Shown: piece by piece, positions 11,253-20,249 of the stretch
How the letters are laid out: every line of letters starts with the position of its first letter
Position numbering within the stretch: the stretch's first letter is position 1
Assembly (NCBI GenBank): GCA_965249685.1
Contig: CBDFMN010000003.1
Coordinates: 2,790,001-2,854,000, forward strand
From: RH-AL1 sp965249685
GTDB taxonomy: Bacteria; Pseudomonadota; Alphaproteobacteria; Rhizobiales; Beijerinckiaceae
Direction: 5' to 3'
Length of the DNA stretch: 64,000 nucleotides
The notes under the pieces: model-generated
Seen by the model: the letters and a program-made list of their open reading frames with translations, nothing else
Told to the model about the DNA's origin: nothing
Database searches by the model: none
Program-made: the position numbers and the translations under genes

Positions 11253-12032
11253 TCAGATCTGCCGCTCGATGATCATGCTCTTGATCTCGGAGATGGCCTT
11301 GGCCGGGTTGAGCCCCTTCGGGCAGGCCTTGGCGCAGTTCATGATCGTGTGGCAGCGATAGAGGCGGAAGGGGTCTTCGACGTGGTCGAGCCGTTCGCCC
11401 GTCGCCTCGTCGCGCGAGTCGATCAGCCAGCGGTAGGCCTGCAGCAGCACGGCGGGGCCGAGATAGCGGTCGCCGTTCCACCAGTAGGACGGGCAGGACG
11501 TCGAGCAGCAGGCGCACAGGATGCACTCGTAGAGCCCATCGAGCTTGGCGCGGTCGGCCGGGGTCTGCCGCCACTCCTTCTCCGGCTGCGGCGTGGACGT
11601 CTGCAGCCAGGGCTGGATGGAAGCGTGTTGCGCGTAGAAGCCGGTGAGGTCGGGCACGAGGTCCTTGATGACCAGCATATGCGGCAGCGGATAGATCTTG
11701 ATCGCGCCCTTCACGTCGGTGATGCCCTTGGTGCAGGCGAGCGTGTTGGTTCCGTCGATGTTCATCGCGCAGGAGCCGCAGATGCCCTCGCGGCAGGAAC
11801 GGCGGAAGGTCAGGGTCGGGTCGACCTTCGACTTGATCCAGATGATGGCGTCGAGGACCATCGGCCCGCAATCGTCGATGTCGACGAAGAACGTGTCGAC
11901 GCGCGGGTTCTGCCCGTCGTCCGGGTTCCAGCGGTAGACGCGGAACTCCTTGACGTTCGTCGCGCCTTCGGGCGTCGGCCAGGTCTTGCCGGTGCCGACC
12001 TTGGAGTTCTTGGGGAGGGTGAGCTGGACCAT
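11253..12032 (-). CDS. sdhB: succinate dehydrogenase iron-sulfur subunit
   Basis: SdhB relays electrons from the flavoprotein to ubiquinone in complex II. The 259 residues carry the [2Fe-2S] ligands in CREGICGSC plus a later Cys. The second domain has ECILCACCSTSCP and then CHTIMNCAKACPKGLNP for the [4Fe-4S] and [3Fe-4S] clusters. All cluster cysteines are present. The protein begins two bases after the VapD-like gene. In the usual alphaproteobacterial order sdhB follows sdhA directly, so an extra gene has been accommodated here. Confidence 0.97.
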   Translation of the reverse strand: MVQLTLPKNSKVGTGKTWPTPEGATNVKEFRVYRWNPDDGQNPRVDTFFVDIDDCGPMVLDAIIWIKSKVDPTLTFRRSCREGICGSCAMNIDGTNTLACTKGITDVKGAIKIYPLPHMLVIKDLVPDLTGFYAQHASIQPWLQTSTPQPEKEWRQTPADRAKLDGLYECILCACCSTSCPSYWWNGDRYLGPAVLLQAYRWLIDSRDEATGERLDHVEDPFRLYRCHTIMNCAKACPKGLNPAKAISEIKSMIIERQI

Positions 12033-12034
12033 GA

Positions 12035-12394
12035 TTATCTCTTCTTCGGACCGCGCCTGCGATCGAGCGCCACCATCAGGTCGTTGTTATCCTCGATGCG
12101 CAGCATACGAATATCCTTGAGGCAGGGGACAAACCAGTCGAACTCAGCCGCGAGGTCTTGCGCGATCGTCACGCACTCGACTGCATCCATATCGCCGATG
12201 GCAAAATAAACGGAGCCTTGCTTGTGCTCGAAGCCGCTCTCTTCGAGAAACTTGCGAATGTCCGAATAAGCATTTCCCCAGGATTGGTTTGGATAGAGCT
12301 TTTCCAACGTTTCTGTATCAAGATCGAACGGGATGGCATACACGGGCGAGCGCCTTCCAACCCTGTTGTGACCAATTGACGGATGAACGCTCAC
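12035..12394 (-). CDS. VapD-like endoribonuclease inside the sdh operon
   Basis: This 119-residue protein matches VapD, a Cas2-like ribonuclease family known as a toxin or virulence-associated protein. From residue 18 it reads VYAIPFDLDTETL, then SWGNAYSDIRKFLEE, QGSVYF, and DIRMLRIEDNNDLMVAL, all typical VapD segments including the conserved Asp in FDLD. The GTG start has a GGAG element upstream; a second GTG before YAIPFD would give the usual VapD length of about 95-100. It lies 16 bases after sdhA and two bases before sdhB, with no antitoxin gene alongside. By eye it is clearly more AT-rich than its neighbours, consistent with acquisition. Confidence 0.85.
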   Translation of the reverse strand: MSVHPSIGHNRVGRRSPVYAIPFDLDTETLEKLYPNQSWGNAYSDIRKFLEESGFEHKQGSVYFAIGDMDAVECVTIAQDLAAEFDWFVPCLKDIRMLRIEDNNDLMVALDRRRGPKKR

Positions 12395-12410
12395 GTTCTT
12401 TCTCCACCGT

Positions 12411-14261
12411 TCAGTACACCCGTGCCTTCGGCTCGATGTACTGCATCTCGTTCGACATCGTATACGAGTGCACCGGCCGATAATCGATCGCGATCGTCTT
12501 GGCGAAGGGGTCGATGGACGCCAAAGTGTGCTTCATCCATGTCTTGTCGTCGCGCTCGGAATAATCCTCGCGGGCGTGGGCGCCGCGCGATTCCGTGCGG
12601 TTGACGGCGCTGTCCATCGTCACCACGGCCTGGACGATGAGGTTGTCGAACTCCATCGTCTCGACGAGGTCCGAGTTCCAGATCAGCGAGCGGTCGGTGA
12701 TGCCGACTTCGTCGTGCGCGTTCCAAACGCTGTGGATCAGCTTCGACCCTTCCTCCAGCGTCTCGCCGGTGCGGTAGACGGCGCAATTGGCCTGCATCAC
12801 CTTCTGCATCTCGAGGCGCAGCGCGGCGGTCGGCGTCTTGCCCTTGGCGTGGCGGAACCGGTCGAGGCGGGCGAGGGCGAGGTCGGCGGAGCCCGCCGGC
12901 AACTCGGCCTGCTTGGCGCCGGGCTGCACCACCTCGGCGGCCCGCAGTCCCGCGGCGCGACCGAACACCACAAGGTCGATCAGCGAGTTCGAGCCCAGCC
13001 GGTTGGCGCCGTGCACGGAGACGCAGGCGGCCTCGCCGATCGCCATCAGGCCAGGCACGATCACGTCGGGGTCGCCATCCTTCTTGATCAGCACCTCGCC
13101 GTGGAAGTTGGTGGGGATGCCGCCCATGTTGTAGTGCACCGTCGGGATGACGGGGATCGGCTCCTTGGTGAGGTCGACGCCGGCGAAGATGCGCGCGCTC
13201 TCGCCGATGCCGGGCAGGCGCTCGTGCAGCACCGAGGGTTCCAGGTGGTCGAGGTGCAGGAAGATATGGTCCTTGCCCTTGCCGACGCCGCGTCCCTCGC
13301 GGATCTCCATCGTCATCGCGCGGCTCACCATGTCGCGCGGCGCCAGATCTTTCACGGAGGGAGCGTAGCGCTCCATGAAGCGCTCGCCCTCGCCATTGGT
13401 GAGGTAGCCCCCCTCGCCACGGGCGCCCTCCGTGATGAGGCAGCCGGCGCCGTAGATGCCGGTGGGATGGAACTGCACGAATTCCATGTCCTGCAGCGGC
13501 AGGCCGGCGCGCAGCACCATGGCGTTGCCGTCGCCGGTGCAGGTGTGGGCGGACGTCGCTGAGAAATAGGCGCGCCCGTAGCCGCCCGTCGCCAGCATGA
13601 CGAGCTGCGCGCGGAAACGGTGGATCGTCCCGTCGTCGAGCTTCAGGCAGACGACGCCGCGGCAACGCCCTTCCTCCATGATGAGGTCGATGGCGAAATA
13701 TTCGATGAAGAACTCGGTGTCGTGCTTCAGCGCCTGGCCGTACATCGTGTGCAGCATGGCGTGGCCGGTGCGGTCTGCGGCGGCGCAGGTGCGCTGCGCC
13801 GGCGGACCCTTGCCGAAGTCGGTGGTCATGCCGCCGAACGGGCGCTGGTAGATGCGGCCGTCCTCGGTGCGGGAGAAGGGAACCCCCCAATGCTCCAGCT
13901 CGTAGACCGCCTTCGGCGCGTTGCGGCAGAGGTATTCGATGGCGTCCTGGTCGCCCAGCCAGTCCGACCCCTTTACGGTGTCGTACATGTGCCATTTCCA
14001 GTTGTCCGAGCCCATGTTGCCGAGCGAGGCGGCGACGCCGCCCTGCGCCGCGACCGTGTGCGAGCGGGTGGGAAAGACCTTGGAGATGCAGGCGGTGCGC
14101 AATCCCGCCTGCGAGCAGCCGACCGTCGCGCGCAAGCCCGCGCCGCCGGCACCGACGACGACGACGTCGAACGTGTGGTCCGTGATTGGGTAGGCTGCCC
14201 CGTTCAACCCGGGGACGCCGGAATGCGCCCTACCGCCGTTCAAGGAACCGTTCAAAGCCAT
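12411..14261 (-). CDS. sdhA: succinate dehydrogenase flavoprotein subunit
   Basis: SdhA oxidises succinate to fumarate in the TCA cycle and passes electrons to SdhB at the cytoplasmic face of the membrane. The 616 residues contain VVVVGAGGAGL (FAD dinucleotide-binding, about 33-43) and RSHTVAAQGG with the FAD-linked His near 68. They also contain QFHPTGIYG, ERYAPSVKDL, and the C-terminal SRGAHAREDYSERDD signature. The first 25 residues are a short Gly/Asn-rich extension. It is preceded by sdhD and followed by the VapD-like gene. Confidence 0.98.
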   Translation of the reverse strand: MALNGSLNGGRAHSGVPGLNGAAYPITDHTFDVVVVGAGGAGLRATVGCSQAGLRTACISKVFPTRSHTVAAQGGVAASLGNMGSDNWKWHMYDTVKGSDWLGDQDAIEYLCRNAPKAVYELEHWGVPFSRTEDGRIYQRPFGGMTTDFGKGPPAQRTCAAADRTGHAMLHTMYGQALKHDTEFFIEYFAIDLIMEEGRCRGVVCLKLDDGTIHRFRAQLVMLATGGYGRAYFSATSAHTCTGDGNAMVLRAGLPLQDMEFVQFHPTGIYGAGCLITEGARGEGGYLTNGEGERFMERYAPSVKDLAPRDMVSRAMTMEIREGRGVGKGKDHIFLHLDHLEPSVLHERLPGIGESARIFAGVDLTKEPIPVIPTVHYNMGGIPTNFHGEVLIKKDGDPDVIVPGLMAIGEAACVSVHGANRLGSNSLIDLVVFGRAAGLRAAEVVQPGAKQAELPAGSADLALARLDRFRHAKGKTPTAALRLEMQKVMQANCAVYRTGETLEEGSKLIHSVWNAHDEVGITDRSLIWNSDLVETMEFDNLIVQAVVTMDSAVNRTESRGAHAREDYSERDDKTWMKHTLASIDPFAKTIAIDYRPVHSYTMSNEMQYIEPKARVY

Positions 14262-14296
14262 GGATATGCCTTTCAGATCTCAGGTCGATACAAGGC

Positions 14297-14689
14297 TCAG
14301 GTGAAGCTGATCTTGAGCAGCGCATAGATGCAGGCGAGGCCGACGAAGGTGCAAAGGAACAGATTGGCGATCAAGGCCCAGCTTTTGGCGTGCGAGCCGT
14401 GGACGTAGTCGTCGATGATGACCTGCATGCCAAGCTTCATATGGTAGATGCCGGCGCCGACGAACAGGAGCAGAAGGATCGCCGGCAGCGGGCGCCCGAC
14501 CGCGGCGCGGGCGGCGGCGAAGTCCTTGTGCACGAGGCTGGCGAGAATCCAGACGAACGCGATTGTCAACGGCACCAAGGCGACCGAGGTGACATGCATG
14601 GCGCGCGCTGCCTCGCTTCCCGAGCGGGCAGAGCCGAGGTAGCGGACCTTGCTGGCCGCCGTGCGGAGGGAAAGCGGATCGTTGGCCAT
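14297..14689 (-). CDS. sdhD: succinate dehydrogenase membrane anchor subunit
   Basis: SdhD anchors complex II and helps bind haem b and ubiquinone. The 130-residue protein has three hydrophobic helices (about residues 31-51, 67-86 and 103-126). It has HVTSVALVPL at the start of the first helix, and GIYHMKLGMQVIIDDYVH, whose His and Asp/Tyr are the typical haem and quinone ligands. It lies between sdhC and sdhA. Confidence 0.94.
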   Translation of the reverse strand: MANDPLSLRTAASKVRYLGSARSGSEAARAMHVTSVALVPLTIAFVWILASLVHKDFAAARAAVGRPLPAILLLLFVGAGIYHMKLGMQVIIDDYVHGSHAKSWALIANLFLCTFVGLACIYALLKISFT

Positions 14690-14714
14690 GGGTTCTCCTC
14701 TGCTGGTGCGCGGG

Positions 14715-15128
14715 TCAGGCGAGGGCGTAGGCGGCAGCCCACACCAGCACGGTCAAAACCAGTCCGCCGCCCAGCGTCCCCTGCGCCAGGTACTCCCGGG
14801 CGGGGGCATCCATCCCGTAACCCATGTCCCACAGCAGGTGGCGCAAGCCACCGAGCAGATGGTGGAACAGAGCCCAGGTGAAAAGCACGAGCACGAGCAG
14901 GCCGAGGCTCGAGCCGTAGATCGTGGCCGCAACCGAGAAGGGCGCGGCGCCCGCGGCGAGTGCGATCAGGTACCAGGCGAGTAGCAGCGTGCCGGCATAG
15001 AGCGCCGTGCCGGTGATGCGGTGCGCGATGGACATCATCATCGTCAGCATCGGCGTGTAGATCTGCAGATGCGGCGAGAGAGGTCGGCGCGCCTCGGCGC
15101 CGAGCAGGCGTTTATCGACTTCCACCAT
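14715..15128 (-). CDS. sdhC: succinate dehydrogenase cytochrome b556 subunit
   Basis: SdhC is the larger membrane anchor of complex II. The 137 residues include RPLSPHLQIYTPMLTMMMSI with the conserved SPHLxIY motif, then SIAHRITG, three transmembrane helices, and HHLLGGLRHLLWD, where a His ligates haem b. It is the first gene of the sdhC-D-A-(vapD)-B operon. I chose the ATG at 15128; an adjacent TTG at 15131 is less likely. An AGGA element lies about ten bases upstream. Confidence 0.95.
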   Translation of the reverse strand: MVEVDKRLLGAEARRPLSPHLQIYTPMLTMMMSIAHRITGTALYAGTLLLAWYLIALAAGAAPFSVAATIYGSSLGLLVLVLFTWALFHHLLGGLRHLLWDMGYGMDAPAREYLAQGTLGGGLVLTVLVWAAAYALA

Positions 15129-15679
15129 CAAGATAAGGTCCTATCGACCGTCGAGCCCGTCCCATAGGCTCAAGTCGTCGGGCCTGCAATGGAGACGATG
15201 TCGCTGCTTCCAGCCGTTCGTCCACTTGCATCGCGGGCGATTTATTGCAGTGCAGCGGGCTTTTACGGAAGGGCTCCCCTCACGAGGGCGGATCGTTCAG
15301 GTCGAAGCGCTCACCAAGGGCAACGCCTCGCAAAGCCGGTCGACGCCTCGCGAAGTCGGGCAGTGTCTTAGTTTGAATGTCGGCTTGTGGCGGCAACCGG
15401 ACTTTGGCCTGCTAGCCCGAAGCGGACGGTCCGGTTCCGACCCAATCTGGCTGTGGCTGGCTCCCTGATTGGTGATGTCGGGCAGTATGGACATACGGCC
15501 GCTCGCGATCGTGGAACGAAGTGTTAGGGCTCTCCACGGAAAGGCTGCAGCCCTCAAGACTTTTTAAGGCCAATCCTCGTCATGAGGGATCGCCGCGAAG
15601 CGCTATGAGGATCTGTTTTCGCGGCCCCTGATAAGTCCCGAAATTCGCATTGTCTCAATTTTGAGCTTGGAAAAACACC
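15129..15679. other. 551-bp intergenic region upstream of the sdh operon
   Basis: This divergent spacer separates sdhC (minus) from the secreted two-domain protein (plus), and both promoters must lie here. I could not place convincing -35/-10 boxes. Short open frames exist on both strands but have no recognisable composition, start site or homology. The decamer GTCGGGCAGT occurs twice, at about 15355 and 15478, which may be chance. Confidence 0.5.
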
Positions 15680-16648
15680 ATGAGCTGTAGCCGTCTTGAA
15701 GGATCGCTCGTCGCGAGCCTCGTAATAATCCTCGCCGCCGGTCCGTCCCTGGCGGCTGAGCGACAGCCATTCGAGATGGTGAAGGGCTGGGAGATTGAGC
15801 GCGCCGTCGGCGACACGAGTGCGCATGCCTGCCTGATGAGCCACACCTACAAGGACAAGGACGACGCGAATGCGGTGAACGGCATCATCTTCGCCCTGAG
15901 CGAGACGGAGACGGTGCTGGGCCTCGTCTACGAGAACTGGACGTGGGGCAAGCAGGAGAGCGTGAAGGTTCCGTTCTTCCTCGACAAAGTCCGCTACGAC
16001 GCCAAGGCGCGCTGGGTTGGCGACGGGCAGTCCCTCAACGCGACCTTCCCGACCAGCATCGTTCCCAGCCTCATGGCCGCAAGGACCATCGTGCTGAAAT
16101 TCGACGACGGAAAAGCCGACTTCGAGATCGGCGGGTTCGCCGAGGGTTACGAGTCCCTCCGTCGCTGCAACGCCACCAAGGTCGGGTCCGCCGTAGCGGC
16201 CACGCCTGCGGCTCCCGCGCCGGTGGCCCCCGTAGCGGTTCCGGCGGTCGCCCCGGCCGGGCGCTATCAGATCACCACGATCGGCGCGGGCGCCGATTTC
16301 GCCGGCTGCATGGCGCTGAACGAGCCCGCGGGCCTCGCCATGGTAGCGGTCGGGCAGAATGTCGGCCTCATCGCCAACTCGACGAAATTCCCGTTTACCA
16401 AGGGCAGCGCCGTAAAGGGCGCCTGGACGGTGGATGGTGCGGGTACCACCGGCTTCGCCTCTAAGATCGATACCGATCATACCGTCTCGATCGACGTCCC
16501 CAACACCGCCGAGGCAGTGACCCGCCTCACCACCGGCAAGAGCCTCGTCGTCAAGGCGGACGACGTCGAGGTGGCCTTCGCCCTCGGTTCGATGAAACAG
16601 GCCTTCACGGACCTTTCGACCTGCATGGAGACCAAGAAGGCGCCCTGA
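15680..16648 (+). CDS. secreted protein with two similar domains
   Basis: This 322-residue protein carries a signal peptide (hydrophobic core SLVASLVIILAAG, cleavage near ALA-A at about 26). The mature part has two halves of similar layout, about residues 27-170 and 195-316, joined by an Ala/Pro/Val linker. Each half ends alike: DFEIGGFAEGYESLRRC in the first, VAFALGSMKQAFTDLSTC in the second. Each also has an early Cys (HACLMS, AGCMAL), suggesting one disulfide per domain. I know no function; a periplasmic or surface binding role is conceivable. Confidence 0.75.
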   Translation: MSCSRLEGSLVASLVIILAAGPSLAAERQPFEMVKGWEIERAVGDTSAHACLMSHTYKDKDDANAVNGIIFALSETETVLGLVYENWTWGKQESVKVPFFLDKVRYDAKARWVGDGQSLNATFPTSIVPSLMAARTIVLKFDDGKADFEIGGFAEGYESLRRCNATKVGSAVAATPAAPAPVAPVAVPAVAPAGRYQITTIGAGADFAGCMALNEPAGLAMVAVGQNVGLIANSTKFPFTKGSAVKGAWTVDGAGTTGFASKIDTDHTVSIDVPNTAEAVTRLTTGKSLVVKADDVEVAFALGSMKQAFTDLSTCMETKKAP

Positions 16649-16675
16649 CGCGAGGGGTTCCCGCGGGACGCAGGA

Positions 16676-17278
16676 TCAGTTGACGCTCTTGGGCCCCCCG
16701 CGCGAGATGCCGACCTTGGCCGGGCGCAGCACGCGGTCGCCGATGGCGAACCCCTGTTCGACGACCTGCATCACCGTGCCGGACGGCACGCTCTCGTCGG
16801 GGATCTCGAACAGCGCCTCCTGCAGGTTCGGATCGAATTTCTTGCCGAGCGGCTCGATTTTCTTGACGCCGAAGCGGGCGAGCCGCGAAACGAAGTCGCG
16901 CTCGGTCAGCTCGATACCTTCCACGAAGGTCTTCAGCGCCGGCTCGGCGGTTTCGCGGGTCGCGACCGGCACGGCTTCGATGGCGCGGCTGAGGTTGTCG
17001 ACGAAGGTCAGCATGTCGCGCGCGAAGGAGGCGACGCCGTAGGTCTTGGCATCCGACACCTCACGCTCGGTGCGCCGGCGCAGGTTCTCCATGTCGGCCA
17101 GCGTGCGCAGCACCTTGTCTTTCAGCTCGGCGTTCTCCGCCTGCAACGCCTCGAGCACCTTGAACGGATCGGGCTCGCCCGCTGGGGTGGCGTCGGGCGC
17201 GCCGGTCGGCTCCGCCTCGCCGGCGGCCGGAGCCGCATCGCTCTGGGGACGGAAGATATCTGCTTTGGGATCGTTCAT
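16676..17278 (-). CDS. grpE: nucleotide exchange factor GrpE
   Basis: GrpE releases ADP from DnaK in the heat-shock chaperone cycle. The protein has an acidic, Ala/Pro-rich disordered N-terminus (to about 45). A coiled coil follows (LQAENAELKDKVLRTLADMEN is its core) with RRRTEREV. The C-terminal beta domain contains GVKKIEPLGKKFDPNLQEALFE and VVEQGFAIGDRVLRPAKVGIS, the family signature. The ATG at 17278 gives 200 residues, typical length. glnD lies just upstream in the same direction. No hrcA or dnaK is seen nearby. Confidence 0.96.
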   Translation of the reverse strand: MNDPKADIFRPQSDAAPAAGEAEPTGAPDATPAGEPDPFKVLEALQAENAELKDKVLRTLADMENLRRRTEREVSDAKTYGVASFARDMLTFVDNLSRAIEAVPVATRETAEPALKTFVEGIELTERDFVSRLARFGVKKIEPLGKKFDPNLQEALFEIPDESVPSGTVMQVVEQGFAIGDRVLRPAKVGISRGGPKSVN

Positions 17279-17345
17279 GAGACCATGGGGAAATGTGACG
17301 CGGTAGCGCACATATCAGTTTTGCCGGATGAAAGATCAAGTTTCC

Positions 17346-20180
17346 TCACAGGCCCTCACCGCGGCCGTGGGCCTCCGCGGCACCCTCGCGGCGCGGCCGG
17401 GCGAAGGCGGCGAGCAGGGCGTCGCGGATCGCGTCGCGCCGTGCCGAGACGGTGATCTTCTCGCCGTGCAGGTCGGTGACGTAGAACACGTCGGCCGCCT
17501 TCTCGCCGAAGGTCGCGATATGCGCCGAGCCGATGTTGAGTTCGAGCTGCGACAGGATCGCGGTGAGCTCGAACAGGAGGCCGCGCCGGTCGAGGCCCGC
17601 CACTTCGATCACGGTGAGCCGGCTCGACAGGGCGTTGTCGATGTTGACCTCCGGGGTCACCTCGAACGTCTCGGCGGCCGGCACGTCGCCCGCCCGAGGG
17701 GCGATCATGTCGGAAAGCCGAATTTCGCCCTTCAGGGTGCGCTCGACGGCAAGCCCGATGCGGCCGGCGCGGCGCATCTCGTCCTCGTCCCGGTCGAAGG
17801 CCCGCGTCACGTAGATCATGTCGAGCGCCAGCCCGTCGGTCGTCGTGAAGATCTGCGCGTCGACGATGTTGGCGGCCGCCGCCGCACAGGCGCCGGCGAT
17901 CGTCGACAGCAGGCGCGGATGGTCGGGCGCGATCACCGTCAGCTCGGTGATGCCGCGTGTCTCGTCCGTCAGGATGTCGACGGCCGGCCCAGGGGACTCG
18001 ACCTCCGACATGTTGAGCAGGCGGGCATGGCGGACCTTATGGACGAGGTCGACCTTGAGCCAGTAGGTCGGCTGGTGACGCGCCGCATAGGCGTCGAAAT
18101 CGTGCCTGGACCAGGCCGGCAGGGCGGCGCGCAACTCCTCGCGCGCCTCCGTGATGCGCCGCTCGCGCGCGATCGTCGACTGCTCGCCGCCGATGGTGCT
18201 CTCGGTCTCGCGGTAGAGGGCGCGCAGCAGCTCCGCCTTCCAGCCGTTCCACACGCCCGGCCCGACGGCCCGGATGTCGCAGACGGTGAGGATGTAGAGC
18301 ATGTTGAGGCGGTCGAGCGTGCCGACGAGGGCCGAGAAGGTCTCGATGGTGCGCCGATCGGAGAGGTCGCGACGCTGCGCCGTGTCCGACATGACGAGGT
18401 GGTTCTCGATCAGCCAGGCCACGGTTTCGGTCTCGGCCGGACCAAGTCCCAAGCGCGGGCAGAGCTTGCGGGCCACCGCGACGCCGGCGAGCGAATGGTC
18501 CTCGATGCGGCCTTTGGCGATGTCGTGCAGGAACAGGGCGACATAGAGCACGCGGCGGTCGCCCAGCGTCGGCAGCACGTCCTGCGCGAGCTTGTGCTCG
18601 ATGGCGCCGCGCCCGCTCTCGATGTCGGCGAGGATACCGACGGCGCGGATCAGGTGCTCGTCGACCGTGTAGCTGTGATACATGTTGAACTGCATCAGCG
18701 CGACGATGCGGCCGAAGTCGGGAATGAAGCGCCCGAGAACGCCCGCCTGGTCCATCAGGCGCAGCACGATCTCGGGGGCGTTGCGCGATGTGAGGATCGC
18801 CAGGAACAGGCGGTTGGCCTCCTCGTCCGCGCGCATGGCGGCGTCGATCCGCGTCAGGCTCAGGGTCACGAGGCGCATCGCGTCGGGGTGGATGGCGAGG
18901 CCGGCCTCGTCGGCGATGGCGAAGAGGCGAACCAGGTTGACCGGGTCGCGCGCGAACGTGGCGGAATCCGCCACGGTGATGCGGGCGTTCTCGACCGCGA
19001 AGTCCTTGTTGGACAGCGTCTCGCGCCGGCGCCATATGCGGCCGAAGAATCGGTCGAGCATCGGCGAGGGCTTGGCCTGGCGTTCCTCGAGCGCGGCGCA
19101 GACGATGGCCGTGAGGTCGCCGACGTCTTTGGCGATGAGGAAGTAGTGTTTCATGAAGCGCTCGACCCCGTAGAGGCCGGCACGGTCGACATAGCCCAGG
19201 CGCTCGGAGATTGCGCGCTGCTGGTCGAAGGAGAGCCGCTCCTCGGCGCGGCCGGTCACGAAGTGCAACTGGCACCGCACCCGCCACAGGAACTCCTCGC
19301 AGCGGCAGAAGAGCCGGTACTCCTTGCGCGAGAAGAGGCCAGCCTCCACGAGTTCGGAGGCCTCGCGCACGCGGTAGACGTATTTGGCGATCCAGAACAG
19401 AGTGTTGAGGTCGCGCAGGCCGCCTTTGCCGTCCTTGACGTTGGGTTCGACCAGGTAGCGCGAGCGGCCGCCCTTGATGATGCGGGCGTCGCGCTCGGCG
19501 AGTTTCGCCGCGACGAACTCCGCCGGCGTCTTGGAGACCACCTCGCGGTCGAAGCGGGTCCGCATGTCCTCGAACAGCCCCTCGTCGCCGAGGATCAGGC
19601 GCGCCTCGAGGAGGGCGGTGCGGACCGTCATGTCCTCCAGGGCGTAATGCACGCATTCCTCGATGGAACGCATGGAATGGCCGACCTTCTGGCGTAGGTC
19701 CCACAGCGTGTAGAGGATGGCCTCGATGACCTTGCCACTCCACGCCGCGTTGGTCGCCGACAGCAGGAACAGGAGGTCGATGTCCGAGCCGGGCGCGAGC
19801 GTGCCGCGCCCGTAGCCGCCGACCGCCGCGACCACGACGGGGCAGTGCTCGTCCGCCTGCGCGGGGTGGACGTGACGCACGACGTAGTCGAACAGGGTGC
19901 GGATCAGCGCATCCTGGATCAACGACAATTGCCGGGCGCAGCGCAGGCCGTCGCCGCTTTCCTCGAAGGCGTCCCGGACGTGGGCGCGGGCGGTCTCGAG
20001 CGCTTGGCGAAAGATGCCGACGACTTCGAGGTGCGAGACGCCACCCCCGTTCGCCCGGGCGTGGAGGGCGGCGAGTTTGTCGCCGACCGACGCGCCGTCG
20101 AACAGCGGGTCAGCCCCGTGCGGCGTGCGCGTGAAGCGCCTGCGTCGTTGCGAGGCCACGCGTTCGAGGATGGCGGTCAT
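17346..20180 (-). CDS. glnD: [protein-PII] uridylyltransferase/uridylyl-removing enzyme
   Basis: GlnD senses glutamine and uridylylates or deuridylylates PII proteins, controlling nitrogen assimilation. The 944 residues include the nucleotidyltransferase core (GGYGRGTLAPGSDIDLLFL, about 121-139). The linker is followed by an HD phosphohydrolase domain (HSYTVDEHLIRAVG and LFLHDIAKGR). Two C-terminal ACT domains begin ELTVIAPDHPRLLSTIAG and VIEVAGLDRRGLLFELTAI. Both catalytic domains look intact. It lies between grpE and gshB, all on the minus strand. Confidence 0.97.
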   Translation of the reverse strand: MTAILERVASQRRRRFTRTPHGADPLFDGASVGDKLAALHARANGGGVSHLEVVGIFRQALETARAHVRDAFEESGDGLRCARQLSLIQDALIRTLFDYVVRHVHPAQADEHCPVVVAAVGGYGRGTLAPGSDIDLLFLLSATNAAWSGKVIEAILYTLWDLRQKVGHSMRSIEECVHYALEDMTVRTALLEARLILGDEGLFEDMRTRFDREVVSKTPAEFVAAKLAERDARIIKGGRSRYLVEPNVKDGKGGLRDLNTLFWIAKYVYRVREASELVEAGLFSRKEYRLFCRCEEFLWRVRCQLHFVTGRAEERLSFDQQRAISERLGYVDRAGLYGVERFMKHYFLIAKDVGDLTAIVCAALEERQAKPSPMLDRFFGRIWRRRETLSNKDFAVENARITVADSATFARDPVNLVRLFAIADEAGLAIHPDAMRLVTLSLTRIDAAMRADEEANRLFLAILTSRNAPEIVLRLMDQAGVLGRFIPDFGRIVALMQFNMYHSYTVDEHLIRAVGILADIESGRGAIEHKLAQDVLPTLGDRRVLYVALFLHDIAKGRIEDHSLAGVAVARKLCPRLGLGPAETETVAWLIENHLVMSDTAQRRDLSDRRTIETFSALVGTLDRLNMLYILTVCDIRAVGPGVWNGWKAELLRALYRETESTIGGEQSTIARERRITEAREELRAALPAWSRHDFDAYAARHQPTYWLKVDLVHKVRHARLLNMSEVESPGPAVDILTDETRGITELTVIAPDHPRLLSTIAGACAAAAANIVDAQIFTTTDGLALDMIYVTRAFDRDEDEMRRAGRIGLAVERTLKGEIRLSDMIAPRAGDVPAAETFEVTPEVNIDNALSSRLTVIEVAGLDRRGLLFELTAILSQLELNIGSAHIATFGEKAADVFYVTDLHGEKITVSARRDAIRDALLAAFARPRREGAAEAHGRGEGL

Positions 20181-20249
20181 CGGCGATCGGCCCCTTTGTC
20201 GGGGCGGGCCTGCCCGGCTCGCCGGCCGAGAGCCGGCCTTCCGCCCGTT

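Noticed and set aside
17328..19697. Very long open frame antisense to glnD
   Set aside because: It mirrors the glnD coding sequence; GC-rich codon use leaves the opposite strand open. It has no recognisable protein and no plausible start site.
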